DNA of 64,000 nucleotides from Schistocephalus solidus. Its lineage: Eukaryota; Platyhelminthes; Cestoda; Diphyllobothriidea; Diphyllobothriidae. Shown one piece after another: positions 12,292 through 22,589 of the stretch; the stretch's first letter is position 1; the number at the start of each line of letters is the position of its first letter. Location: positions 124,001 through 188,000 of the forward strand of contig WEDG01004123.1 in assembly GCA_017591395.1 (NCBI GenBank). Direction: 5' to 3'. The position numbers and the translations under genes are program-made. Under the pieces are notes generated by a model. The model worked only from the letters and a program-made list of their open reading frames with translations. It had not been told where the DNA came from and made no database searches.

Positions 12292-13285
12292 CTGAGGTCA
12301 CAAAAGCGAAGTAAGGACGACTTATAATTGAATCAGGTTGGAGGCGACTTTCGAGATTCACCAGCTTATGTAATAAACCCCGAGTCCGAACGACAAGACG
12401 GTTCATCAGTCGAGGACAGGCGCAAAAGGGACACGACTAAACCATAATTACAACCAAACAAACCGCGTTCTTCTTCGGTTCCGCTAAAGAAGTTACGCAG
12501 TTCAAGGTCAAATAATCACGTTCTCATGTGGTCATAGATAAAGGGTACGTCATATAGAACAATTAAAGCTTCTTGAATATATTTCCTCTTTATGTCAAAA
12601 CTCCCATGAGTACAGAGTCAAAGCTGGATTTCGGAGTACACCGCAGTCTTTCAAAGGGAGGAGGTTATTGGCAGACGGATAAAACTGACAAATGGAGGAT
12701 AAGTGAAGAAAGTTGAAACGTAGCAGTGTATGAGGGTGATATGAAACAAACAATTTTTCTTTGGTGAAAAAAGAATGAAACTAATGTATAACGATGGAGG
12801 TCGCAGGTGATCCTTGAATGACAGAAGGCATCCTTTAACCGTGAACTTGCTTGGCATGTGTAATCTAAATCCACTTGAAAATATACCTCATATGGTTGCC
12901 TCTACTCCTTAAAAGAGTCAAAACGCTTATGTTGGCTTTCTTAGTTAATTGGTCTCAGTGGTTGAAGACATCGGGAAACGTCATATGAGTTGCTACTTTA
13001 GAGATGTTTTAAGTGGAGTTTTCCGCTAGTTTCTTTGCTCCTTCTCCACTGCCGCTGAGATCATCTTGTTAAACTTTTAAGACTGTTTACCTTGGCATAT
13101 GTATGGGGATGCTAATCATGTCCACTTGAGTGATCCCTCCTAGCATGATTTCGTTTAATTTACCAATGAATTATCCAATTATATATTGCTGCATTTGTTC
13201 AAATATGTCAATCTTTTTTTGCAACCCAAAGTCAGATTAAGTCAGAAAAAATCTTTTGATGTAAAAATAAAAACTTGTGAGGCGC
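12292..13285. other. Stretch upstream of visible PPTC7-like exons, nothing assigned
   Basis: This could contain the 5' exon or promoter of the phosphatase gene, but I could not recognise a start exon, a mitochondrial targeting sequence or a CpG-rich promoter. A 26-codon open stretch on the minus strand near 13090-13170 is bounded by a weak GT, but has no identifiable homology. Confidence 0.4.
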
Positions 13286-13465
13286 TGGATCTAGTACTTT
13301 CAGAAGTATCCTCAACACTCCGACAATGATCTCCGATGCTGCCATTGACCGGCTCCACAATCGGAAAGGAAAAATGAGATGGATCCCCCACTTTCATACC
13401 AGAAACCACCTGGAACGTGCCACAACTCTCGTGCGGTAAAGCACCAGGACCCGACGCGATCCTAG
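13285..13465 (+). mobile_element. Fragment of zinc-finger LINE (LINE-C), EN-RT linker
   Basis: Two adjacent frames read TFRSILNTPTMISDAAIDRL (from about 13298) and then TTWNVPQLSCGKAPGPDAI (about 13405-13460). The first resembles the F-R-x-L-N-x-P-S-x-I-S-D-A-A-I linker, and the second the K-A-P-G-x-D-x-I motif at the start of LINE reverse transcriptases. One frameshift separates them. Only about 180 bp are preserved. It belongs to the same general family as the C-terminal fragment at 18890-19919, judged from recalled tapeworm LINE architecture. Confidence 0.65.
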
Positions 13466-13499
13466 TCAAAGATTTAACTGACATCTAATCACTTTCTCA

Positions 13500-14155
13500 T
13501 GCATAATATCACATTTCCAACCAGAGTCAAAGAGGCTCGAAGGGCAAATTATCGGAAATTCGTCCTTAAAACTGACTAGATAAATTCTGATGACCTTAGG
13601 AGCATGGCACGCTGTAAAAGGGGGATGAGTTCCCGTCCTTTTGTGAATACTGGTAAGCAAATATAGAAGACTGACGTTCGGATAAATTTCGGGTGATGCA
13701 GCGTTCCCCCAAGGAGAATTGAACCATCGGTAGTAAACTGGCAAGACTTCCTTACCGAGCATCCGGATATCGATCGCAACAATGCCAACGAAATTATAAC
13801 GAATACTTTGCATTATTACTACCCAAAAATGGGATCAAATATCACTCTGACACAAAAAGAGAGCTACACAGGAAGTAAAACTATGGAGGAGCTACGTTGC
13901 ATCAAAGCAATCCTTATGGTACGAAGAATTCAGCCGAAAGCGGCGTGGGCTAGGGACGCATATATACAGACCTAGGAGGGCGCATGAAACGTGAATTTTC
14001 GAACGAGCAGTAAATAAGCCAAATGTGCTTTTCAGCTATATCCATAACAGGCTAAAGAGCGAAGAAGCGGTCGAAGATCTGAAAAGAGAAAACAATGAGT
14101 GTATCACCGTAAACGGCGATTAGGCAGAACAACTCAGCAGTTTTTTTCAAATTCA
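13500..14155 (+). mobile_element. LINE-B (CR1/jockey-like), 5' part, interrupted
   Basis: The plus strand carries a decayed LINE segment lying between endonuclease and reverse transcriptase. The best block (about 14003-14150) reads ERAVNKPNVLFSYIHNRLKS, then EEAVEDLKRENNECITVNGD, a stop and AEQLSSFF. This is the usual K-P-x-x-x-Y-x-x-x-R-L-K / AELLNxFF segment preceding the RT. The homology stops at about 14155, exactly where sequence of the minus-strand Penelope-like element begins. It resumes near 17030 with the RT start, so the element was split by a later insertion. The block before 13690 is less certain. Confidence 0.7.
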
Positions 14156-14667
14156 AAGACTTGGCAAGCACACGAGTTGCTTCCGATAACTTCTCTTCAG
14201 GCCAGTACAGTTATAGGGAAACGTTGGAACATAGTTGAAATATAAATCATTAATCGATAATATTCGTCCGTTTGTGTGGGTTGCCTGAGAGGTCTGCATA
14301 GGGGGAGGATGATAAGAAGCAGTGTAATAAGAAACAGTTAAAAAGTGGCAGTGAGTGTTTGGTAGAGCCGTTTCAGGGGGAGGGGAAGGACAGAAATGGC
14401 ACGGGAGAATGCATGCAGTTAAGCGGCCATTGGCTACGCTAAGCGCGGAGCTTGTACGAGGTTCTTTTGTGCGCATTAGACCGGCTTCTTTAATCTAATG
14501 GCAGCCGCTTCTGCTGCTGCTAGTAGACATTGACCGAGTGGCTTGGGGTAGTTTGGTGAGACCTTATAAATTACACAAAAAGCTTCGCTGGGATCCACAC
14601 TATGTCCGGTGTCAGCAAGATGTGCAAGGATGGTGCTTTTTACGCTGTTGACCTCTCCTTTGTTCAG

Positions 14668-14907
14668 TTATGCTGGGAGGTGTTCTCTTATTCTTTTGGA
14701 TAGGCGCCGACTCGTGTGACCAATATAACCTGCTCCACAGGTGCAAGTAAAAGAGTAAATGCACATGGAGGTGGTCTGAGCCGGCAACCTATCCTTACCT
14801 TCGCCTCGTAAAAGAGGGTTGGTTGAGAACATTATTTGAAGTTTCACTGCTAGGAACGTTTGTGTAATGGCTTGGGTTAGGCGTATTTTCAGGAGTCCAC
14901 CAGCCAA
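14668..14907 (-). pseudogene. GIY-YIG endonuclease domain of PLE1
   Basis: This open frame encodes a KLQIMFSTNPLLRGEGKDRL segment, then CIYSFTCTCGAGYIG followed by HTSRRLSKRIREHLPA. The I-Y and Y-I-G strands, with the following Arg and the R-E-H segment, are the GIY-YIG nuclease signature as found in Penelope-like retroelements. The frame stops after HLPA. The rest of the domain continues in the same direction with interruptions (KGEV, then ILAHLADTGHSVDPSEAF). It is part of PLE1, listed separately because it is the clearest diagnostic piece. Confidence 0.85.
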
Positions 14908-14913
14908 ATCCCC

Positions 14914-15655
14914 TTAAAAGGACACTTTGAGGAATAGAGTTTTCGTTTCTACAGTAACTTTGGCAGGTTTCACCGGTCTTGCGACAAGATTTTTTGTAAT
15001 AAAACGATCAGGGTATCCATTCTTTCGAAGTATGTTCTGGGTCTTCCCAAGCTCTTCCTCGATACTCTCTGCAAATTTTGTAGCCCTTTGCGCCAAGCAA
15101 CGGACTTGACTACGTTTCTGTTTGAGAGGTACGAAACTGCCAAAGTTCGTATGTTGCCCAGACCAGGTTTTCTTTCGATAAACGCTCCCTCGGATGCTGC
15201 CGTCAGGTCTTCTGCTTTGAAGAACATCCAAGAAAGGGAGTGAATCTGCTCTTTTCATCTCCAACGTGAATTTGATAGATGGATGTGCTTGATTTACAGT
15301 GTTTAAGAGTTCGTCTACACTTGTTTCTTCTGTGACAATTGCAAAGATGTCGTTGACGTATCGGCCATAGTGTCTTAACTTATTGATCTCTCCGCTTAGC
15401 TGAAATTTATCCAGCTTGCTTATAAAGACATCGGCTAGAAGAGGTCCCAAGTGACGAGCCCATAGCAACGCCGTCTGTATGTCTGTACAGCTGGTTGTCA
15501 AAAAGGAACTGCACATTTAACGTGCATCTTAGTAATAATTCTTTCAGTGCATTTGTCGGTATTTCTATTTCTTGCTCACTGGTCAATAAGAATTTACGGA
15601 GGTAATCGGCTGTCTCAGTGACAGGGACGTTTGTAAAAAGTGATGAGATATCCAA
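14914..15655 (-). pseudogene. Reverse transcriptase domain of PLE1
   Basis: Two overlapping frames encode the Penelope RT palm and thumb. The first gives MDISSLFTNVPVTETADYLR through HTDGVAMGSSLG (15655-15470). The second gives LLADVFISKLDKF, RHYGRYVNDIFAI, SIKFTLEMKRADSLPFLDVL and the thumb/linker to 14914. One frameshift lies near 15430-15480. The palm motif C has Asn for the first Asp (YVND), which should abolish metal binding. It is otherwise the best-preserved stretch of PLE1. Confidence 0.85.
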
Positions 15656-16813
15656 AGATAGAATCCTCGTGCCATTTGAGTTAAGATCTTTGACTTCTTC
15701 AATAAATTAGAAGGTTTCTCGGTAGCTGCGTGGCGCTAGTTGACGTGGTACAGGCTGTAGTTTCTCTGCTAACCACTTTGCTATGACATGATAAGGAGAG
15801 CTTCGCATGTCCAGAATCGGACGAAGTGGCGAGCCTTCTTTGTGGATCTTCGGTAGACCATAGATTCGAGGGATTTTTGTACTGGTCTGAGGCGTTCGAG
15901 GTCACTGTCGCTTAGAAAACCACCTGCATGAAGTCTTTTTAAGCAGTCAGTCAATTGTGCCTCTACTTCATCGGTGCAATCCTTTTATTTATGTACTTCC
16001 CTGAATTTCTTTGGTCGGATAGTATGGAGTGCATCTTCGTTACGTAGTCTGATCTGTTCCTTATAACGATGCATCTTCCTTTATCCGGTCTTGTTATCAG
16101 GATGTCTTTGTTCGCTCAAAGCTGTTTTAACTTCTCTACGTGTGATTTTATTTGCAAATTTCCGAATTTGTGGTCTCTTTTTCAACTACTGTTAACTTGA
16201 ATTCACCAGCGTGGATTTAAATTGTTAAGCGCTCTATGCGGATACGGGCTTTGGTCGTAAGTTTGGTTTCAGAGATTCTCGAATTGAGTTTCTAACTCCA
16301 ATTGACTGAGCTTTCGACGAGGCAAGCAGAATTTTGGACCTAAGGATAATGCTTCGAGCAACGTTTTATCGAGTGGCATAGAGGAATGGTTGTGGACGTA
16401 CCGATCGGGATCCTTTTGAAAACGTGATTGTGGCTTTATTTCTTGCACCCTTTGAAGAAGTGAGGATCTTTTTATGTCTCCAGGTTTTCTTCCTATGGTT
16501 TGAGTATAGCTGCAAACTTCTTGTCTTTCGTCTTCTGTCAGGATATACAGAATGACAGCACGTTGACACACTTGACGCTCTAATTCTTCCATCTTTATTC
16601 GAGTGCTTTACAGTTGGTTCTCAGCGTATCTCCTCAAGGTTTCCGTTGTGATAACTGTATGACTACACCTGAGTGCTCTCCAGTAGTGATTTGGGTATTC
16701 ATTTCATTCAATACAGTCCAAAATAAAATTGGCCAGTATTTTCGCCTCCACAAGTTTAATGTTGAAGCGCAGGTACCCAAGGAGTGCCTTTAACACCGTG
16801 GGATCTTTGCACA

Positions 16814-16883
16814 GTTTTAAAGTTGCAAAAATTCCCATTAAATATTCAAACTCTTTTAATGGGAATTTTTGCAACTTTAAAAC
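16814..16883. repeat. Perfect 29-bp inverted repeat (hairpin)
   Basis: Positions 16814-16842 are the exact reverse complement of 16855-16883, with a 12-nt AT-rich loop between them. The arm contains the core gttgcaaaaattcccatta. It lies at the 5' (upstream) end of the minus-strand PLE1, just inside its junction with LINE-B. Perfect pairing in an otherwise decayed region suggests either a recent event or an assembly/fold-back artefact. Confidence 0.85.
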
Positions 16884-17029
16884 AGTTTTTAAAATGTTTT
16901 TACTGATAAATGTTTTTAACGAGGTTGAATTTTCCACTGGAAATAACAACGCAGTCATGGAAAGCATCAATATCAGAGTAGAAGAGGGATGAAGGAACTT
17001 CTTGCGCTCTAGGAAAGTAAATCTCCAGG

Positions 17030-18464
17030 TCCGTGATTAATTACAATCCAAAGTTCTGAAAGAGCTAGCTTACGAACTCTCTGGACTACTCCTACATATG
17101 TTCCGGTCGTTCATTGATGGGGGCAGTCTCCCCTCTGACTGGAAGGTGGCAAAAATATTGCCCAGCAAAAATGCTTATAACTATCGACCGGTGAGCCCAA
17201 CATATATTTGTTGCAAGGTTATGGAAAGGAGTCCAGAATGATCAACTATGAATTTCCTCGAAGAAAATGATTTTTCGACACTCGATAACATGGCTTTCGA
17301 CAACGCCACTCAAGCCTCACGAGAATGCTCTATTAATTGGAGCAATATGCTCAGTCGTTAAACAAAGGCACGCGGATCGATTTTGGTTACCTTGGCTTCA
17401 GAAATCCCTTGATATTACTCCATACCGTCAACTACTATACAAGGTTTGAGAATCTGAGATAAAGGAGAAGTTGCATAATTGGATAGGGGACTACGTTATC
17501 TACCGATCGCTGTCAGTGGACATTGGCAACGCTAAATCAATGCCAATGCAAGCGTTAAGTGGGGTATCCTAGGATTATGTGCTTGAAACCTTGCTATTTT
17601 TATGTCAGTGATTGCACAATTGGGCTGGTCTGCAATTGAGTCCTGTTTGCAGAAGATGAGAAGGTATGGCGAGACATCACATGTAAGAATGATGAAGAGA
17701 CCGTGCAAGAAGGACTAAACCGCTTCAAGGAATGGTTCGATAAATAGTTGCTTAGTTTGAATCTTGAGAAGTGTGTTTTACTGCAGCTTAAAACGAAGGA
17801 GAGGGCCAATAAAGATGCTCCTCAGTACTTCCTGAGCGATAGGTTTCAGTCAAAAAAGACCTTGGAATCACGCTATTTTATCCCTGAAGCCCTTCTCTCA
17901 TTGCATCATGGTACCCCAAAAGGCAACCCGGTTTCTGTTAGCCATTAAAACCACTTTCATAGATATAGCAAAGGAGTTATTTGGAAAATTATACGGAGTC
18001 TTTCTTTGTTCGCAACGAGAAGATGGCATCTAGGTGTGTCACACCGCCTGAAAAAAGATGATAAACTACTGGAAAGTGTTTAAATGATGGCGACAAACAT
18101 CTTGAAAGACCTAAATACTTATCATATGAATGCAGAAATGATGTGCTTGATCTATTTTCTTTCTAGTTCCAGCAGATCTGAGATCTCATATAGACCTACC
18201 TTATTTTGAGGAACCGGGACTCCACCCTGCAGTTTGACGTTTTCTTTGCCTCGGCCACAAAAAAACTCTGCGTGGGAACTCCCTCGAACTTCGAGGAGCC
18301 TTACCTAATCTGAATGGTCGTTGATACTCGTTTTCCCAACGAATTGTCGATGCCTGGGACGGCCTTCCTGAGAACGTTAAAATGGCGGATACGATAGGGA
18401 CATTCAAACATGAACTTGCAAGGTACCGTTTAGTCGTTCAGGAAAGCACTGCCACACCAAATTG
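17030..18464 (+). mobile_element. LINE-B (CR1/jockey-like), RT and C-terminal part
   Basis: Resuming after the inserted PLE, the plus strand reads VLKELAYELSGLLLHMFRSF, then SLPSDWKVAKILPS and NYRPVSPTYICCKVME, all typical of LINE RT. Near 17640 the active-site box reads FAEDEKVWRDI where F-A-D-D is expected, so a catalytic Asp is replaced by Glu. SLNLEKCVLL follows. The C-terminus is recognisable across frames: IVDAWDGLPENV, then MADTIGTFKHELARY, ending TPN-stop at 18462-18464. Many stops and frameshifts make it inactive. No poly(A) tail or target-site duplication was evident. Confidence 0.8.
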
Positions 18465-18889
18465 ACGCCTTGCTCATAACTCAAGATATCCACCGTTTCA
18501 CGTTATACTTTATCCTTCAGGGGGTCTGTGATTTAATCCTTACTCTTACAAATAACATAACATATTCATTTTCAGATTAATATTGTACCATTTTTCATAT
18601 GGTCTTCAAAGCGAATGCCTATTAAACCTTTAATACTGAATTATGTTGAATTGAAGTAAAAGCGTGGTCACCTCTGGCGAATAGTGGAGCTTACAACAAT
18701 ATTCCAGGAGATGAGGTGCCAAGGACAAGTTCCTCAGGGTTTCAAGGTTGCGACCATAGTCCAAAAAGTGGAAGTGGAATCTGCAACTCGGTAAGAGCCA
18801 CAGCAATATCTCGCTGCTCAATACCGCTGTGAATATCTTCGTTCAAGTTCTTCTTAATCGTCATAAAACCATCTAGAAGAGATGCTCAA

Positions 18890-19919
18890 TGAAAACCTCT
18901 ATGAAAACTGGCACAACAATCTAGGAAGCAATGAAGATCGTCACTGCTAAGGCAAACGGGGGCTCACAAATCACAAACGCCTCTGGTCTACAACACAAAC
19001 ACTCAACCGCTTTCGACATGCTCACATTGAAAACGAACAATCCACGCGCGTTTTTTGCTTCATCGGGCGAACGCAGTAGAGCCACGACCCATCAACCCCC
19101 ACTACTGCACACAAAAGAACCCCCTATCTTCACCCTTATCCCAACTCTGACGGCATACACGGTGACGATCAAACTTATCCCTGGTGATCAAATTATCGAT
19201 TCAACTTCACCCTCGATCACCGACATCATTCTACCGGCCGCAACCTCTGCGTTGAGCACGTTGATTACCACCACTAAAACCCCCAATTCTTCCACGCCCA
19301 ACACTAGAGGTGACTAATTTCGACGCTCCATCAAGCACTAACTACACAACCAGTGCCCATACAACCAGCAATTGGGACTTGATCCAACCCGTTTTATTTG
19401 TGATCACACATACGCTTCCCGCATCAGCTTGGGAGGGGGGCACTTGTGAATCCATCGTACTGTGACCGGTGAACCGGTGCTTGGTGCAGCGAAATAACCT
19501 AGTCGCCCCCGCTTCCACTGCCCACACTGCGCATGGGAAAATTCGGTCACATGTGCATCCATGGAAGAGAAACTCATCACAATAATGCTACGTAAATCAC
19601 AACCAGCATACTCGATAACTGTCCCATCTCAAGCACTCAAAACTTCTCCTCCGCTTGCGCGGCTACCACCAATAGCCCAACCACCGCAAACGACTCTAAA
19701 GCCTCCAACTTATCCTGCCCTCATTGACACCACAAACGCACATCACGCATTGGTCTGGTTAGTAATTTGTGAAGCCATCGCACAGAGGCCGGCCGACCAG
19801 TGCCCGAGGTACTAGCATCCACCCACCACACTTTTCTCAACTGTCCGCACTGTCCAAGCACGTTCACTCACCGCATGGGCCTAGTTGGCCACATGCGACT
19901 TCATGAAAACCTGCAGTAG
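18890..19919 (+). mobile_element. C-terminal part of zinc-finger LINE (LINE-C) with one intact C2H2 finger
   Basis: The fragment begins with a region resembling the R-T-V-K-T-G-A-A-I-Y-E-A-N segment at the end of the LINE polymerase, here MKTSMKTGTTI-stop-EAMKI. A Ser/Thr/Pro-rich linker follows (about 19100-19310), typical of the spacer between finger pairs. A damaged finger near 19391-19500 reads FICDHTYASRISLGG, then IHRTVTGEPVLGA. Another STP linker follows. The last finger (19842-19904) is intact: CPHCPSTFTHRMGLVGHMRL-H, spacing C-x2-C-x12-H-x3-H, and the reading ends HENLQ-stop at 19919. Fingers of this type in flatworm LINEs probably bind nucleic acid. Upstream frames contain stops and shifts, so the element is dead. 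Confidence 0.7.
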
Positions 19920-21960
19920 AACACCACCAGCAATACCATTTTACCATATCTTTCCTCATTAGGACATCTTCAATCGCCACCCTTGATGTATGATCGTATG
20001 GATCCTCTAATACCTGTTTGAGATTGTCAAGATGCTCCAAAAGCCGTGACTTGGAAAGTTGCACATTGAAAGGATAATGCGGAACGCGCAGTAAGCCCAG
20101 GGTATGTTTAAGTTGGAGTGGCCTAGTGGTTAACTAAGAGTCAGGCTGCAATGGCTCCTTCATAATGCGACTTCTACTGCAGTTCCAGTCCGTGGGATCC
20201 AAAGCCAGTTGTGGCGGCGCGTGTAGGGACAGCTCCGGCCTTGTTTGCATGCGTTGATGGGCCATATCACTTGTTCAGCCATTGCGCTGAGCCCAATTCT
20301 GGTTGCCTTGAGATTGGTTTGGCGTCACATCCTAGTGGATGAGGGAAGAGCTAGTGTGGTAGTTTCGATGCAAGTCTGCCGTTTGGTCTCACTCCATGGG
20401 GTACCTAGTGGATAATCTTGCCTATGACGGTCGACAGTTCACGCATACGAGACTTATCGGCCTAATCATTTACACATTCGCCAGTTTCAACAGCTGGACT
20501 GACATTTGACCTTCCGTTTTCTTTGATTACTCGTGAAGTTGTTAATCTTAAAGTTATTTTTGTCATTGACAAACACCGTATGCTTTGTTAGCCATAAATC
20601 GTAATAACTTTTTAGAAATAATAGGCATATTGCTTTCTTATACATACTTTTTAGCTTTTATGAACCGATTGTGTGTCTTTTTAGAGTTTGTTAAAATATA
20701 AGTTATTTATCTTACGAGACAAAATAAACCTATTGAAGTTTGGTTACAGACTGAAACTTCAATTGAAATTTACTTGGTTAAAAGTATTTAGTGTTTTCAC
20801 AGCCAGAACAGTTGACAAAATCATTATCGCCGTTTACATGTTTTGGTGTAAATTGAGCGAAATAGATGTGAACTTATTTATCTACTTCGAGAAACTGGTT
20901 GTCTTTTGGAATGTTTCCGCGAGGTTTGCGATTAGCAAATAATTTAGCCTCTCTCTCCTCTATGCGTTATTACCTACTTTGGGGAAAGCCGACTCTGTAT
21001 AAATACTGCTGGACATCAGTCGGTCCTTGTCGTAGCACTGAGCTCTGACCACACAGTGGCCTTCATGCGTTCTTGTACACACGTCCGTAATTAGTGAATG
21101 AAAATCAGCAAAGGATACTCGGTGCTAATACCTTGTTGACCGGGAGAGCCTTGTCCCGACCGATAGGATAGTAAAAATTTGGAGGTAGTCTAGCACTTTG
21201 ACAATGGCTGGAAAAATTTCCAGTTATACTCTTCTTGAGATGACATTTATTCTCTGGTTAGCTGGTTGCAGTCAGTAAAGCAGAGACAATTGTTCCAATC
21301 AGCTCCTACCTTCATATGTGTTATTCTCTGAGGGACCTGTACTAACGGGCAACGCCATTGAAAAATGGAAAGAGTAAGTGACAAAACTTATGTAAAAATT
21401 TATTTATAGCTCGGAAACACTCGAAAAGGGATGTAAGAATACACTCCTCACTCGCGTCATTACCCATGCTTCGATTCAAGGACAAATTAAATCTACAGTA
21501 ACGGAAATGTTTACATGCTTCGCACTTGTAACTTCTGCTGTATTTGCAGCTCCGTAACGAATAACCGAATTCCTTTATATGCCATTCAATATCTTCACCT
21601 ATTGAATTGACGACTGCACTCACATCTACTACATCTCTTAAGTAAAAAGTAAAAAAGATTACAAGGTCAGGCATATAAATAAAATAAATTTATATAAATG
21701 TTTTGTACTTACGACGTCATCTCTCCAGATGAGATAAATAAGGCTGTAGTTTGAATTATTCTCTATAAAAACCATGTTCCACCACTTTCTACAGCAACAG
21801 CTTTGATGTTTTATCTCGGCTTCAAGTCAAAATTGCTACACCGTAATCACCTTCCCATAGATTCGGATACATAAAGTTTCCAAAACGTGGCCTAACCAAG
21901 GAGGATCCCGATTACTGTGAGCAGTACTGTTCAGTATTCTCTAGCTATCAGTCCAGTTAT
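19920..21960. other. Mostly unassigned stretch, includes a SINE-like piece
   Basis: Apart from the tRNA-like sequence at 20115-20195, I see no supported gene. A minus-strand stretch 21713-21762 is bounded by tttttatag and GTAAGT and encodes about 16 residues, but no partner exon is convincing. A 110-codon minus-strand ORF at 21342-21674 has no recognisable family. Confidence 0.4.
20115..20195 (+). repeat. tRNA-derived SINE-like head (A box and degenerate B box)
   Basis: TGGCCTAGTGG at 20119-20129 matches the RNA polymerase III A-box consensus TRGCNNAGYGG. A degenerate B-box-like gttccagtcc lies near 20182-20191, at about the right spacing for a tRNA-derived promoter. No tRNA acceptor-stem pairing is visible, so this is a decayed SINE or tRNA relic rather than a tRNA gene. 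Confidence 0.4.
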
Positions 21961-22585
21961 TTGTTGGAAACAATGCAATGATTTGGGAAGAAGCAAACAC
22001 GATCGCAGGGACAAGAATTTTATTTACCTGATGTTTCGAATTCCAACCTGAACCCATCTTTAGATAGTATCAGATCCAGGTAAGTCGTACGCAGGGAGTT
22101 GTAGTATTTACAGGATGCACTCACTATTCTACTGAATACCTATGGCAATTAAGGGTTCCCCATTCATTGAGGAGAACTGTTCTATGGTGCACTAATTGGT
22201 TGATGGCCGGCATGCGGATCATTATCTGCTGAACTTTCGTCACCCGTTTTGGAGGTTGGCGTGATGAATGCTCGGACAGCTAGCTCACCGGCATTGGTAT
22301 TGGGAAATGAGTCGGTCTGAGCGCTCACCGAGTGGCTGATTGTTTTGGCCAAACTGAGTGTCAGCACCAAATATGGGTTGGGTAGGTCATTGCACTTGTT
22401 AATGGACTGGGGGCCTGTAAACCATGACTCATGCAACTCGCGGCTCACGCGATTATCATCTCTCGCGAGAATTTTGGCCTCATCGAACTTTCATTTGTGG
22501 CTGGTTCTCGCCGAATGAGCCACGACTTGAGAATTGACGTCATTTCGCCGCACTGCTGCCGCGTGTTCGGCAATTCGCGTCCATA
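21960..22585 (-). mobile_element. Penelope-like element fragment (PLE3), C-terminal end
   Basis: On the minus strand, VVAHSARTSHK is followed by FDEAKILARDDNRVSRELHE, then SWFTGPQSINK and LPNPYLVL. This is the region after GIY-YIG in many flatworm PLEs: H-S-x-x-x-G-H-x-F-x-F-D, R, E-S-W, S-I-N, L-P-x-P-Y-x-V-L. It continues through STP-rich sequence to DLILSKDGFRLEFETSGK near 22090-22030, a common 3'-end phrase. It is homologous to the fragment at 47.4-47.96 kb (KEAWMSTDCSVNRPINLPAT) but from a different family than PLE1 and PLE2. The upstream part is missing because PLE2 begins head-to-head at about 22590. Confidence 0.65.
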
Positions 22586-22589
22586 GCAG

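Larger units (their letters stand above)
14160..16992 (-). mobile_element. Penelope-like element 1 (PLE1), RT plus GIY-YIG, inserted in LINE-B
   Basis: On the minus strand the parts run as follows. An N-terminal region (16592-16269) includes LSLGPKFCLPRRKLSQLELE and ends ETQFENL. It is followed by frames with EKLKQL and NKDILITRPDKG (about 16150-16060). RT core blocks follow: DISSLFTNVPVTETADYLRK (15650) and DGVAMGSSLG (15480), then LADVFISKLDKF and GRYVNDIFAI (15370). The SLPFLDVL and SVYRKKTWSGQHTNF segments come next (15240-15150). A GIY-YIG endonuclease sits at about 14780-14670 (CIYSFTCTCGAGYIGHTSRR). A Pro-rich tail runs to about 14160. Frameshifts are frequent. The RT box is YVND instead of YVDD, so activity is lost. 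Boundaries are inferred from where LINE-B homology stops and restarts. Confidence 0.85.

Noticed and set aside
13090..13170. Minus-strand open stretch ending in a GT, considered as an upstream PPTC7 exon
   Set aside because: It has no similarity to PPTC7 N-termini, the phase would not fit, and the donor is weak.
21342..21762. Minus-strand ORF and adjacent 50-nt segment considered as two exons
   Set aside because: The join forces a stop unless a second unsupported intron is assumed; no family match.
22056..22085. Perfect CAG|GTAAGT donor on the plus strand
   Set aside because: The sequence is the antisense of a PLE3 3'-end phrase (DLILSKDGF…ETSGK); there is no coding reading before it on the plus strand.
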